A stretch of DNA of 21,198 nucleotides from an uncultured Oscillospiraceae bacterium (GTDB lineage Bacteria > Bacillota > Clostridia > UBA1212 > SIG427): positions 1 to 21,198 of the forward strand of contig CABQMV010000020.1 in assembly GCA_902465325.1 (NCBI GenBank). The letters are read 5' to 3'. The notes below the pieces were generated by a model. The model did no database searches, was not told where the DNA came from, and saw only the letters and a program-made list of their open reading frames with translations. This document shows, piece by piece, positions 15,279 through 21,198 of this stretch (its first letter is position 1; every line of letters begins with the position of its first letter). Position numbers and translations under genes: made by a program.

Positions 15279-16028
15279 TTATGCGTTGCGGTTTTCATAC
15301 AGTGCTTTTACCTCTTCTGCACTGGCAGCAGCGCTGTACAGTTTTACATACGCCGCTTTCATTTTATTGATGCTAAATTGCGGAACAGTATTGTATGCGC
15401 CGATTCTGAAGCCGGCTGCACTGGAATGCTGCATAGTGCTGGAAGCTGCCTGGAGTCCTCCCTCTGTCATTTCTGTACCGTCTACATAATAGTAGTCCTT
15501 CGCTCCATCATGCACAAATACTAAATGCTGCCATTTTCCGTATTCGCCGCCCCTTACCGTAGTGGAAGAGGCACCGTTCCCCTCAAACATGCTCATACTC
15601 TTTCGGATGCCTACTTTGTCGCCCTCTAATTCAAATACACCGGCGCCAAAACCAACACCCAGCTTATCGTTAAACCAGTATGTGCCGCAAATCAGCCCAT
15701 AGCCGCCCTGCTCTTCAACATTAACATAAGCCTCCATGGTAAAAGCCTCTCCCATTTTAGAAGTATCGACCAGATAATTGATGCCGGCATTTTCAAATAC
15801 GCCCACTGTCTTGTTTAATTCACTGTCTGTTTCAAAAGTTACTGCTGTAGGGGTCTGGCTGCGAGCGACCTTATTTACACTATCTTCAATAGAACTCGCA
15901 GTAAAATCTACATGAAAGAATAAGTCCTTCTCCAGCCCGGACTGCGCTCCGCCGTCACAGGCAGTAAAAGAGAGCAACAGCACAAAAGATAACATAAAAA
16001 CCATTATTTTTTTGCTCATTTCAATCAC
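15279..16028 (-). CDS. LamG/concanavalin-like domain lipoprotein
   Basis: About 249 aa. The N-terminus has a hydrophobic stretch ending in SFTAC, a lipobox that predicts a lipid-anchored extracellular protein. The remainder is one LamG-like jelly roll: FTMEAYVNVEEQGGYGLICGTYW, the WQHLVFVHDGAKDYYYVDGTEM strand pair and closing MKAAYVKLYSAAASAEEVKALYENR. Such domains bind glycans or proteins, and no catalytic motif is visible. I chose GTG 16028 because AGAAGG lies 5 nt upstream; ATG 16031 (2 nt) and ATG 16019 (14 nt) are alternatives. It follows the larger LamG protein by about 70 nt and ends in the same kind of ALYEN helix, so the two are probably paralogs. Confidence 0.8.
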   Translation of the reverse strand: MIEMSKKIMVFMLSFVLLLSFTACDGGAQSGLEKDLFFHVDFTASSIEDSVNKVARSQTPTAVTFETDSELNKTVGVFENAGINYLVDTSKMGEAFTMEAYVNVEEQGGYGLICGTYWFNDKLGVGFGAGVFELEGDKVGIRKSMSMFEGNGASSTTVRGGEYGKWQHLVFVHDGAKDYYYVDGTEMTEGGLQAASSTMQHSSAAGFRIGAYNTVPQFSINKMKAAYVKLYSAAASAEEVKALYENRNA

Positions 16029-16099
16029 CATTTCCTTCTAAAATATTCTAAAAGTCTGCAGTGCGGTAAAATTCCGCACCGCAGCTCTTTCTTGCCAGT

Positions 16100-17305
16100 T
16101 TATTCTTCGTCTTTCTTTTCCTCCGTTGTCTCCGAAGTCTCGGAAGCCTCTTCAGACTCTGTCCCGGCCGTTTCCTCAGCAGCATTCTCCTGCACCTCTG
16201 TACCTTCTGTTCTATTTTCCTCAGAAGGAGCAGAGCTTTCTCCGTCAGCAGCTTCACCGCCTGCCTTGGACTTCTTAACCAATACAATAACCAAGACTAA
16301 AATTGCCGCCAATACAACAACACCGCAGACAATAATCACGGTCAGCAGGGTTGTATCCATTCCGCCAGCGGCAGGCGCCTGAGTAGGAGTAGAAGCCTCC
16401 GTAGGCTTCGGAGAGGCAGTAGGCGTGGGCTCCGGCGTAGGCTCTTCAGTAGGCTCAACAGTAGCAGTAGGCTGACTGGTGGTAATCTGAGAAGGCGCAC
16501 CGGAAGCATTCTCATACAAAGCTGCAATATCTGAATCGTCCGCAGCCGCCTTGTACATTTTTACAAACGCAATCCTGCCCTGTACAGCGGTGGCTCCAAA
16601 CATATCCCCAAATATGGACTCTCCTATACAAAGCTTCTTGTCGTTATTATTGTTTACCCTTTTCAAAAGGGACTGATTTCTGTCAATGGAAACCTCCAGC
16701 TGTCCGTTAATATAGAAACGGTTGGTCTCTCCATCGGAAATGCCCAGCAGATGAACCCATTTTCCTGTTTCCAATACCTTGTCAGCGTAGGCATTTCTCA
16801 TCATATAACCGGAATCGCCTGACTCTCCGCTTTCTCCGCTGGCAGGGGTATCACCGCACCGAAAGCCCACGGATTGATCCGTTTCGTTATTATACATCTG
16901 TAAATGCAGACTGCTTCCTGCAGTCTCCACAAACGTCATATTCTGAACAACATCCGGGGTAATATAAACATAAGCCTCCAGCGTGATGCCCTCCGCTAAA
17001 TCGTACCCGGCCAGAGGCTTATTTTCGCTTTCATATATAAGCGCGAGACAGTCCTCCCCAAAAACACCAACCTTAGTCTTCAGAGTCTCATCCTCTACAT
17101 ATACCGCGTCGTCAGATTCCGCTGTTTTCGTATAATTGCCAACCATATCCTCGTCACTGCCAGTTCTCAAGTCTACACAGAACTCCAGAGAAGACTCCAG
17201 TTGAGAGCTTATTTCAGCGGCAAAAGACGCTGACGGCAGCAGGCTGACCGTTAAAAATACAGTTACAATCAAGCTGAAAAGAACTGCATAACCTCTTTTT
17301 TTCAT
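16100..17305 (-). CDS. LamG-domain single-pass surface protein with acidic cytoplasmic tail
   Basis: A 401-aa protein. The start is the ATG at 17305, 8 nt after GGAGG. An N-terminal signal peptide ends near SASFA-AE (about residue 30). A LamG-like domain spans about 35-265, with ITLEAYVYITPD, WVHLLGISDGETNRFYINGQLEV and IAFVKMYKAAADDSDIAALYEN. A Pro/Thr/Glu stalk follows (about 270-310: PTEEPTPEPTPTASPKPTEA). A transmembrane helix TLLTVIIVCGVVVLAAILVLVIVLV is followed by KKSK and about 55 mostly Glu/Ser/Thr residues inside the cell. There is no LPxTG. It is first in an operon with the LamG lipoprotein. The low-complexity DNA of the stalk and tail is G/C-skewed repeats. Confidence 0.8.
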   Translation of the reverse strand: MKKRGYAVLFSLIVTVFLTVSLLPSASFAAEISSQLESSLEFCVDLRTGSDEDMVGNYTKTAESDDAVYVEDETLKTKVGVFGEDCLALIYESENKPLAGYDLAEGITLEAYVYITPDVVQNMTFVETAGSSLHLQMYNNETDQSVGFRCGDTPASGESGESGDSGYMMRNAYADKVLETGKWVHLLGISDGETNRFYINGQLEVSIDRNQSLLKRVNNNNDKKLCIGESIFGDMFGATAVQGRIAFVKMYKAAADDSDIAALYENASGAPSQITTSQPTATVEPTEEPTPEPTPTASPKPTEASTPTQAPAAGGMDTTLLTVIIVCGVVVLAAILVLVIVLVKKSKAGGEAADGESSAPSEENRTEGTEVQENAAEETAGTESEEASETSETTEEKKDEE

Positions 17306-17354
17306 TTCCATTTCCTCCAATAAAATCCTATTTCAAAATAATGTTATAGGTGTT

Positions 17355-17383
17355 ATTATAATCATTACCGTTTCGAAAGTAAA
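17355..17383 (-). promoter_or_regulatory. Sigma-A-type promoter for the LamG pair
   Basis: On the minus strand, TTTACT (17383-17378), 17-bp spacer, perfect TATAAT (17360-17355). Transcription would start near 17348, about 43 nt upstream of the ATG. Confidence 0.65.
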
Positions 17384-17402
17384 GTATTTGTTTATAAACT
17401 AT

Positions 17403-17433
17403 AAAAACCGGTCTGAAACAAACCGGTTTTTTT
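17403..17433. terminator. Intrinsic terminator after the transketolase genes
   Basis: AAAAACCGGT (17403-17412) and ACCGGTTTTTTT (17422-17433) form a stem with a roughly 9-nt loop. The minus-strand RNA ends in TTTTT. It separates the transketolase operon from the LamG promoter. Confidence 0.88.
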
Positions 17434-17452
17434 GAAATATGGATACTCTTTA

Positions 17453-18394
17453 TCAAATTTTATCAGCAATGGCAGACTTCGCTTTCTCTGCAATCGCTTC
17501 TGCTGTCAGCCCATATTTTACAAGCAGCTCTGCCGGTGTGCCGGAGGTACCGTACTTTTCCTGAACAGCCACCATTTTTACGGGACAGGGGGCATTCTGG
17601 CAGACCACCTCTGCTACTGCGCTGCCCAATCCGCCTGAAATGTTGTGCTCCTCTGCCGTAACAATTGCGCCGGTTTCTTTCGCCGCCTTGATCAGAATAT
17701 CTTTGTCAATAGGCTTGATCGTATGAATGTCAATGACTCTGGCGCGAATCCCCTCTGCTTCAAGCAATGCGGCCGCCTTCAGCGACTCCTGTACCATCAG
17801 TCCTGTGGCGACAAGCGTTACATCGCTTCCCTCTAGCACCTGAACGCCTTTCCCTATTTCAAAGCGGAAAGAGGCGGGATCATATACATCCTCTACTGCA
17901 GAACGACCCAAACGGATATACACAGGGCCCTGATATTCAATGGCCGCTTTGATCGCCAGATTGGTTTCTAGACCGTCGCAGGGACTGAGCACTACCATAT
18001 TGGGAAGCGCCCGCATAATAGCAATGTCCTCAATACACTGATGAGACGCGCCGTCTTCACCTACGGTAAGTCCCGCATGGGTAGCGGCAATTTTAACATT
18101 CAGTTTAGGATAACAGATAGAATTTCTTATTTGCTCACAGGCCCTAGCCGATGCAAACATGGCAAAAGTGCTGGCAAAAACGATTTTTCCTGTAGTAGCC
18201 AGCCCGGCCGCCACTGCCATCATATTCCCCTCTGCAATTCCCATATCAAAAAACCTCTCAGGAATTGCTTTTTTAAAGGTAATTGTTTTTGTTGCCTTGG
18301 CAAGATCGGCATCCAAAACCAGAATTTTCTCATTTTCCTTACCGTATTGTACTAATGCCTCTCCATAGGCATCTCTGGTTGCAATTTTACCCAT
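17453..18394 (-). CDS. Transketolase, C-terminal subunit
   Basis: A 313-aa protein equal to the pyrimidine-binding (middle) plus C-terminal domains of transketolase. With its partner it moves two-carbon units between sugar phosphates using thiamine diphosphate. The conserved pyrimidine-domain segment RFFDMGIAEGNMM (48-59) contains the catalytic Glu55, which activates TPP. THAGLTVGEDGASHQ (106-119) and the C-terminal domain ADLL-like region (VTLVATGLMVQESLKAA ... HTIKPIDKDIL) follow. It starts 2 nt after the N-terminal subunit's stop, so the products are probably made at equal levels. Split transketolases are common in Firmicutes and Archaea. Confidence 0.92.
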   Translation of the reverse strand: MGKIATRDAYGEALVQYGKENEKILVLDADLAKATKTITFKKAIPERFFDMGIAEGNMMAVAAGLATTGKIVFASTFAMFASARACEQIRNSICYPKLNVKIAATHAGLTVGEDGASHQCIEDIAIMRALPNMVVLSPCDGLETNLAIKAAIEYQGPVYIRLGRSAVEDVYDPASFRFEIGKGVQVLEGSDVTLVATGLMVQESLKAAALLEAEGIRARVIDIHTIKPIDKDILIKAAKETGAIVTAEEHNISGGLGSAVAEVVCQNAPCPVKMVAVQEKYGTSGTPAELLVKYGLTAEAIAEKAKSAIADKI

Positions 18395-18396
18395 AT

Positions 18397-19239
18397 TTAC
18401 GCCTCCAATCCTGCAAGATACGCTTCGAGCTCTGCAATAGCCTGATCCCTTTGCTCCTGATTCGGGGCAGATCCATGCCAGGCAACATTATTTTCCATAA
18501 AAGAAACGCCCTTGCCCTTTACTGTATTACATACGATCACAGTTGGTTTTCCTTCTACGGTCTTAGCCTGCTCAATGGCTTCTTTAATTGCCGCAACATC
18601 ATGACCGTCAATGGTGATGACATGCCATCCGAAGGCAGTAAATTTATCCGCAATCGGCTCCGGGGACATAACATCCCGGATCGGACCATCTATCTGAAGC
18701 CCGTTATAGTCCACAAAAGCAGTCAGGTTGTCAAGCTTATAATGAGCGGCGGACATAGCAGCCTCCCACACCTGGCCCTCCTGTAATTCCCCGTCTCCTA
18801 AAATAGAGTAAACACAGTAGGCCTTTTTATCAATCTTTCCGGCCAGGGCCATCCCTACAGCCGCGGAAATCCCCTGTCCCAGAGAACCGGTGGACATATC
18901 CACTCCAGGGACATATGTCATGCTGGGATGTCCCTCCAGATAACTGTCTATCTTCCTCAATGTAAACAGATCCTTTTCAGGGAAAAAGCCTTTCACTGCC
19001 AAAGTAGCATACAGTGCAGGAGCGCAGTGCCCCTTCGATAAAACAAACCGATCCCGATCGGGCCATTTCGGATTGTTTACATCCACTCTCATTTCGTCAA
19101 AGTACAGTACCGTAAAAATATCTGTACAGGAAAGCGACCCGCCCGGATGGCCGGACTTGGCAGAAAACACTTCTTCTATAATGTATTTCCTTATACAGGC
19201 GGCTTTTTTCATTAAATCAAGCTTTTTTTGCTTGTCCAT
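18397..19239 (-). CDS. Transketolase, N-terminal subunit
   Basis: A 280-aa protein forming the diphosphate-binding half of a split transketolase. The TPP motif runs from GDGE (148-151) to about Asn179 (ILGDGELQEGQVWEA ... FVDYN). Other hallmarks are GHPGGS (30-35) and the KGH segment with His71, both of which contact substrate or cofactor, and GSLGQGIS (118-125). It lies 44 nt downstream of rpiB and 2 nt upstream of the C-terminal subunit. Together they convert ribose 5-phosphate pools to glycolytic intermediates. Confidence 0.93.
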   Translation of the reverse strand: MDKQKKLDLMKKAACIRKYIIEEVFSAKSGHPGGSLSCTDIFTVLYFDEMRVDVNNPKWPDRDRFVLSKGHCAPALYATLAVKGFFPEKDLFTLRKIDSYLEGHPSMTYVPGVDMSTGSLGQGISAAVGMALAGKIDKKAYCVYSILGDGELQEGQVWEAAMSAAHYKLDNLTAFVDYNGLQIDGPIRDVMSPEPIADKFTAFGWHVITIDGHDVAAIKEAIEQAKTVEGKPTVIVCNTVKGKGVSFMENNVAWHGSAPNQEQRDQAIAELEAYLAGLEA

Positions 19240-19283
19240 ACATGATTCCTCCGTTTTCTTGATAATTACGACTTATTATATAC

Positions 19284-19727
19284 TTATTTCTGTCTGTTTT
19301 CAATATCGTGAATCATGTTCACCCGTACTTCATGCCGTCCTCCCTGGAATTCGGCATCCATCCAGTTCTCTACAATCATTTTAGCCAGCTCTGACCCTAC
19401 TACACGGGAACCAAAGCACAGGATGTTGGCATTATTATGCTGCTTGGAAAGCTTAGCGGAAAATGGCTCACTGCAGCATACCGCCCGAATGCCTCTGACC
19501 TTATTTGCCGCAATGGACATGCCTACGCCGGTCCCGCAAATCAGAATTCCTCTCTCGCATTGTCCGGAAGCCACCACCTGTGAGACAGCCTCTGCGATAT
19601 CCGGATAATTGCTGGCATCTGTGGACTGGGTGCCGAAATCCTTTACCTCATAGCCCTTTTCTTCTATAAACTTCTTAATCAATTCCTTCAGTGCCACTCC
19701 CGTATGGTCATTTCCAATTGCATACAT
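19284..19727 (-). CDS. rpiB: Ribose-5-phosphate isomerase B
   Basis: Interconverts ribose 5-phosphate and ribulose 5-phosphate. The 147-aa length and sequence follow E. coli RpiB closely: NDHTG (6-10), ICGTGVGMSIAANK with Cys64 as the likely catalytic base and Thr66, CSEPFSAKLSKQHNNAN with His97, FGSRVVG, and GGRHEVRV for phosphate binding. GGAGG lies 9 nt before the ATG. It is first in the operon with split transketolase, behind the structured leader at 19801-19935. RpiB-fold enzymes can also act on allose phosphate or galactose phosphate, but the transketolase context supports the pentose role. Confidence 0.95.
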   Translation of the reverse strand: MYAIGNDHTGVALKELIKKFIEEKGYEVKDFGTQSTDASNYPDIAEAVSQVVASGQCERGILICGTGVGMSIAANKVRGIRAVCCSEPFSAKLSKQHNNANILCFGSRVVGSELAKMIVENWMDAEFQGGRHEVRVNMIHDIENRQK

Positions 19728-19800
19728 ACTATACTACCTCCGTAATCTTTTAAACTGCTGTATTCTAGTATACAATATCTGTCCTGTATTTACAAATATA

Positions 19801-19828
19801 AAAAAGCCCTTCCTATACGGGAAGGGCC
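19801..19828 (-). terminator. Intrinsic terminator ahead of rpiB (attenuator)
   Basis: On the minus strand, GCCCTTCC... is written as GGCCCTTCC pairing with GGAAGGGC around a 6-nt loop (stem arms 19820-19827 and 19806-19813), followed by TTTTTT. It sits between the leader promoter and rpiB, about 75 nt upstream of the rpiB start, so it would stop transcripts before the operon unless disrupted. Confidence 0.85.
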
Positions 19829-19935
19829 ACATAATCACATAAGCATCTCCGAAAGTGAACTTTATTTGGGGGAGAGATTCACAATCACTTTCATAGGAAG
19901 GAGTCGGAGCGTGCCATGCGGTTATCCTGTTTACA
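19801..19935 (-). ncRNA. Candidate cis-regulatory leader RNA with terminator, upstream of rpiB–transketolase
   Basis: Predicted RNA runs from about 19935 down to 19801. Hand-pairing gives an elongated hairpin: 19922-19925 with 19831-19834, 19916-19920 with 19836-19840, 19912-19914 with 19843-19845, 19906-19909 with 19847-19850, and an 8-bp top stem 19885-19892 with 19851-19858. A one-sided bulge at 19905-19893 carries CCUUCCUAU (19901-19893). This is exactly complementary to AUAGGAAGG (19816-19808) in the 3' arm of the terminator just downstream. No match to T-box, TPP, SAM, ZTP, glycine, THF or preQ1 consensus was recognised. It may be a riboswitch or attenuator, or an independent small RNA. 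Confidence 0.6.
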
Positions 19936-19940
19936 GGAGC

Positions 19941-19969
19941 ATTATACACTAAGAAGAGTGAAAAAGCAA
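19941..19969 (-). promoter_or_regulatory. Sigma-A-type promoter of the rpiB leader
   Basis: On the minus strand, TTGCTT (19969-19964), 17-bp spacer, perfect TATAAT (19946-19941). An interrupted repeat CCTGT/ACAGG (19926-19937) lies directly over the predicted transcription start (about 19934) and could be an operator. Confidence 0.7.
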
Positions 19970-20019
19970 GCGTAATTTACGATATTTCACTTACAATTTA
20001 TACCATTTGCATAGTAAAT

Positions 20020-20868
20020 TTATTTTCTCCAGCTTCCCTGTATCTCCCGCACATCACTTACAATAATAAATGCCTGCTCATCGTATTGCTTTACTAAGCT
20101 GCGCAGACCCGAAAGCTGTCGATTGCCTACGACGCAGAGAAGAACAGGCAGCATTTTACCGGAATGCATACCCCATCCGGAGAGTTTTGTAACGCCGCGG
20201 TGTATTTTTTCCATAATTTCCCGGGATAATGCCAGTGAAACGTCCTCTCCCGGCAAAATAATATACACTTGCTTGGCATAGTTGACGCCCCCCTCCGCCA
20301 CATCAATGACCTTGGAAGATAAAAAGACAACCACTCCGGAATACAGCGCGGAGGAAACGCTTCTATAGCTGACAGCTACGACTCCCAGCAGCGCTATATC
20401 AAAGGCCAATACAATCTGTCCCAGCGTAAGCCAGGAAAATTTGAGCTGCAGAACTCTGGCCGCTATGTCAGTGCCTCCCGTAGTAGCGCCGCCCCGGAAA
20501 ATAAGTCCCAAGCCTAAACCGAAGAAGAGGCCGCCGTAAATTGCATTTAGTAGATTGTCGTTTCCCACAAAGGGATAGCACAGCTCTGTTAAAACCCCCA
20601 ATGCATCCGCAGCAATTGAAAACAACAGGGTTCCTAAAAGGCTGTTGACAGCAAACCGTCTGCCTAAAACTCGGTAACCCAGTATAAACAAAGGAATGTT
20701 GAGAACAAAGGTACTGGCCCCCACAGGAATCAGGCCTTTTGTCAGTATATTAATAATCAAGGCAATACCAGAAACTCCTCCGGGGGCAAAACCCGAAGGC
20801 AGCAGAAAAATATTCAGAGCCGCCGCGGCCAGTAAAGCACCGGTCACAGTAAAAAGTACTTTTTTCAA
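20020..20868 (-). CDS. YitT family membrane protein with C-terminal DUF2179 domain
   Basis: A 282-aa protein. The start is a TTG at 20868, 7 nt after a perfect AGGAGG, giving (M)KKVLFTVTGALLAAAALNIFLLP. Five or six membrane spans fill residues 1-190, with the family segments LNIFLLPSGFAPGGVSGIALI and IFRGGATTGGTDIAARVL. The last 90 residues (QVYIILPGEDVSLALSREIMEKI ... AFIIVSDVREI) are the soluble ferredoxin-like DUF2179 domain. Function in the family is not established; a transport role is often assumed. It appears monocistronic. No clear terminator is seen between its stop and the leader promoter about 50 nt downstream. Confidence 0.9.
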   Translation of the reverse strand: MKKVLFTVTGALLAAAALNIFLLPSGFAPGGVSGIALIINILTKGLIPVGASTFVLNIPLFILGYRVLGRRFAVNSLLGTLLFSIAADALGVLTELCYPFVGNDNLLNAIYGGLFFGLGLGLIFRGGATTGGTDIAARVLQLKFSWLTLGQIVLAFDIALLGVVAVSYRSVSSALYSGVVVFLSSKVIDVAEGGVNYAKQVYIILPGEDVSLALSREIMEKIHRGVTKLSGWGMHSGKMLPVLLCVVGNRQLSGLRSLVKQYDEQAFIIVSDVREIQGSWRK

Positions 20869-20882
20869 AAGAATGCCTCCTA

Positions 20883-20911
20883 TTGACTATTATTTCTTTT
20901 CCCTTTAATAT
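20883..20911 (+). promoter_or_regulatory. Possible promoter for the Pro/Gln-rich gene
   Basis: TTGACT (20883-20888), 17-bp spacer, TAATAT (20906-20911). The -10 match is modest. It is followed by two TATGTATG units (about 20913-20929) of unknown meaning. It lies in the divergent gap shared with the YitT gene. Confidence 0.4.
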
Positions 20912-20953
20912 ATATGTATGGTATGTATGTAATTTTTGAAAGGAGCACCCTTT

Positions 20954-21198
20954 ATGGACAATTCCAATCACAGCAACGAGGAAACCTTTACACCCCCTGT
21001 TCCTCCGTCTCAATACACACAGTCTGAAGCACCGGTCTTCTCGCAGCCTCCACAGACCGCACCGGTAAACCCGGTACAGGCTGGAGAGCAGCCTGTGGCA
21101 GCAGTCCCCCCACAGTCCGGCACCGGCGGGCCGCAAAACGCAGCAGCCCCAGGGCAGCCCATCTATTCCCAGCAGCCGCCAATTATGCCTAACAGCAA
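20954..21198 (+). CDS. Pro/Gln-rich protein, N-terminal part (cut by window edge)
   Basis: ATG at 20954, 8 nt after AAAGGAG; 81 codons are open to the window end. The visible part is a hydrophilic, disordered Pro/Gln/Ala/Ser-rich stretch (TPPVPPSQYTQSEAP, QPIYSQQPP) with no cysteine motif or membrane span. In Clostridia such leaders often precede membrane domains of small integral proteins, so the fold probably lies beyond the edge. A shadow frame on the opposite strand here is not coding. No function can be assigned. Confidence 0.7.
   Translation, partial: MDNSNHSNEETFTPPVPPSQYTQSEAPVFSQPPQTAPVNPVQAGEQPVAAVPPQSGTGGPQNAAAPGQPIYSQQPPIMPNS

Noticed and set aside
16100..16490. DNA tandem repeat or CRISPR-like array in the stalk and tail coding region
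   Set aside because: The repetition is irregular and in frame, explained by Pro/Thr/Glu-rich protein sequence. There are no spaced identical units.
18283..18786. 167-codon plus-strand frame opposite the transketolase genes
   Set aside because: It covers the junction of two well-supported genes on the other strand and has no recognisable domain.
19801..19935. 6S RNA or T-box identity for the leader
   Set aside because: There is no AGGGTGGNACCGCG T-box motif. The fold has a one-sided bulge rather than the symmetrical central bubble of 6S RNA, and the terminator competes with the bulge. A covariance search would be decisive.
19734..19949. 71-codon minus-strand frame over the rpiB leader
   Set aside because: It spans the promoter, the hairpin and the terminator, has no ribosome binding site or family-like sequence, and ends just before rpiB. 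The RNA structure explains the region better.

Overview
The window looks like a chromosomal segment of a Gram-positive, spore-forming Clostridia member, most likely Lachnospiraceae-like. The evidence is a YpeB-type germination protein, a YhbY–AcpS–PspA neighbourhood, LuxS, YitT, strong AAGGAGG ribosome binding sites, several TTG starts and clear TTGACA/TATAAT promoters. Base composition is moderate (impression only, not computed). There are no phage, transposon, CRISPR, rRNA or tRNA signatures. Most genes are housekeeping or metabolic, with a few poorly characterised membrane and surface genes between them.

Layout. 1-258 (minus) is the start of ypeB. It diverges from a tight plus-strand operon pspA–acpS–yhbY–asparaginase (418-2534). 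A membrane glycosyltransferase (2597-4186) with its own promoter follows, then a diaminopentanoate-dehydrogenase-like oxidoreductase (4264-5289) whose promoter and ribosome binding site sit inside a large inverted repeat. On the minus strand come leuA and a small [2Fe-2S] BFD-type protein (5341-7253). A plus-strand sialate O-acetylesterase-like lipoprotein follows (7427-9022). Next is a six-gene minus-strand group (13868 down to 9127): zinc-ribbon membrane protein, disrupted HSL-type hydrolase, HxxxDG acyltransferase, DUF6320-like zinc-ribbon membrane protein, PH-domain protein and MgtC-family protein. Divergent from it is an acyl-ACP thioesterase–luxS pair (14001-15221). Two LamG-like surface proteins (17305-15279, minus) come next, then rpiB plus a split transketolase (19727-17453, minus), a YitT-family membrane protein (20868-20020, minus) and the start of a Pro/Gln-rich protein (20954 onward, plus).

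How genes work together. RpiB and the two transketolase halves form a non-oxidative pentose phosphate operon. It is preceded by about 135 nt of leader with a promoter, an elongated bulged hairpin and a terminator. The bulge is perfectly complementary, over 9 nt, to the terminator's 3' arm. This is the best candidate in the window for an undescribed regulatory RNA. The hydrolase/acyltransferase/DUF6320 group looks like an uncharacterised acyl or ester metabolism cluster; its hydrolase has lost a continuous 5' reading frame. The two LamG proteins share a promoter and terminator and are probable paralogs. One is a lipoprotein; the other is a single-pass protein with a Pro/Thr stalk and an acidic cytoplasmic tail.

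Limits: family calls come from reading the translated sequence without searches. RNA folds are hand-paired. Promoters are consensus matches only.
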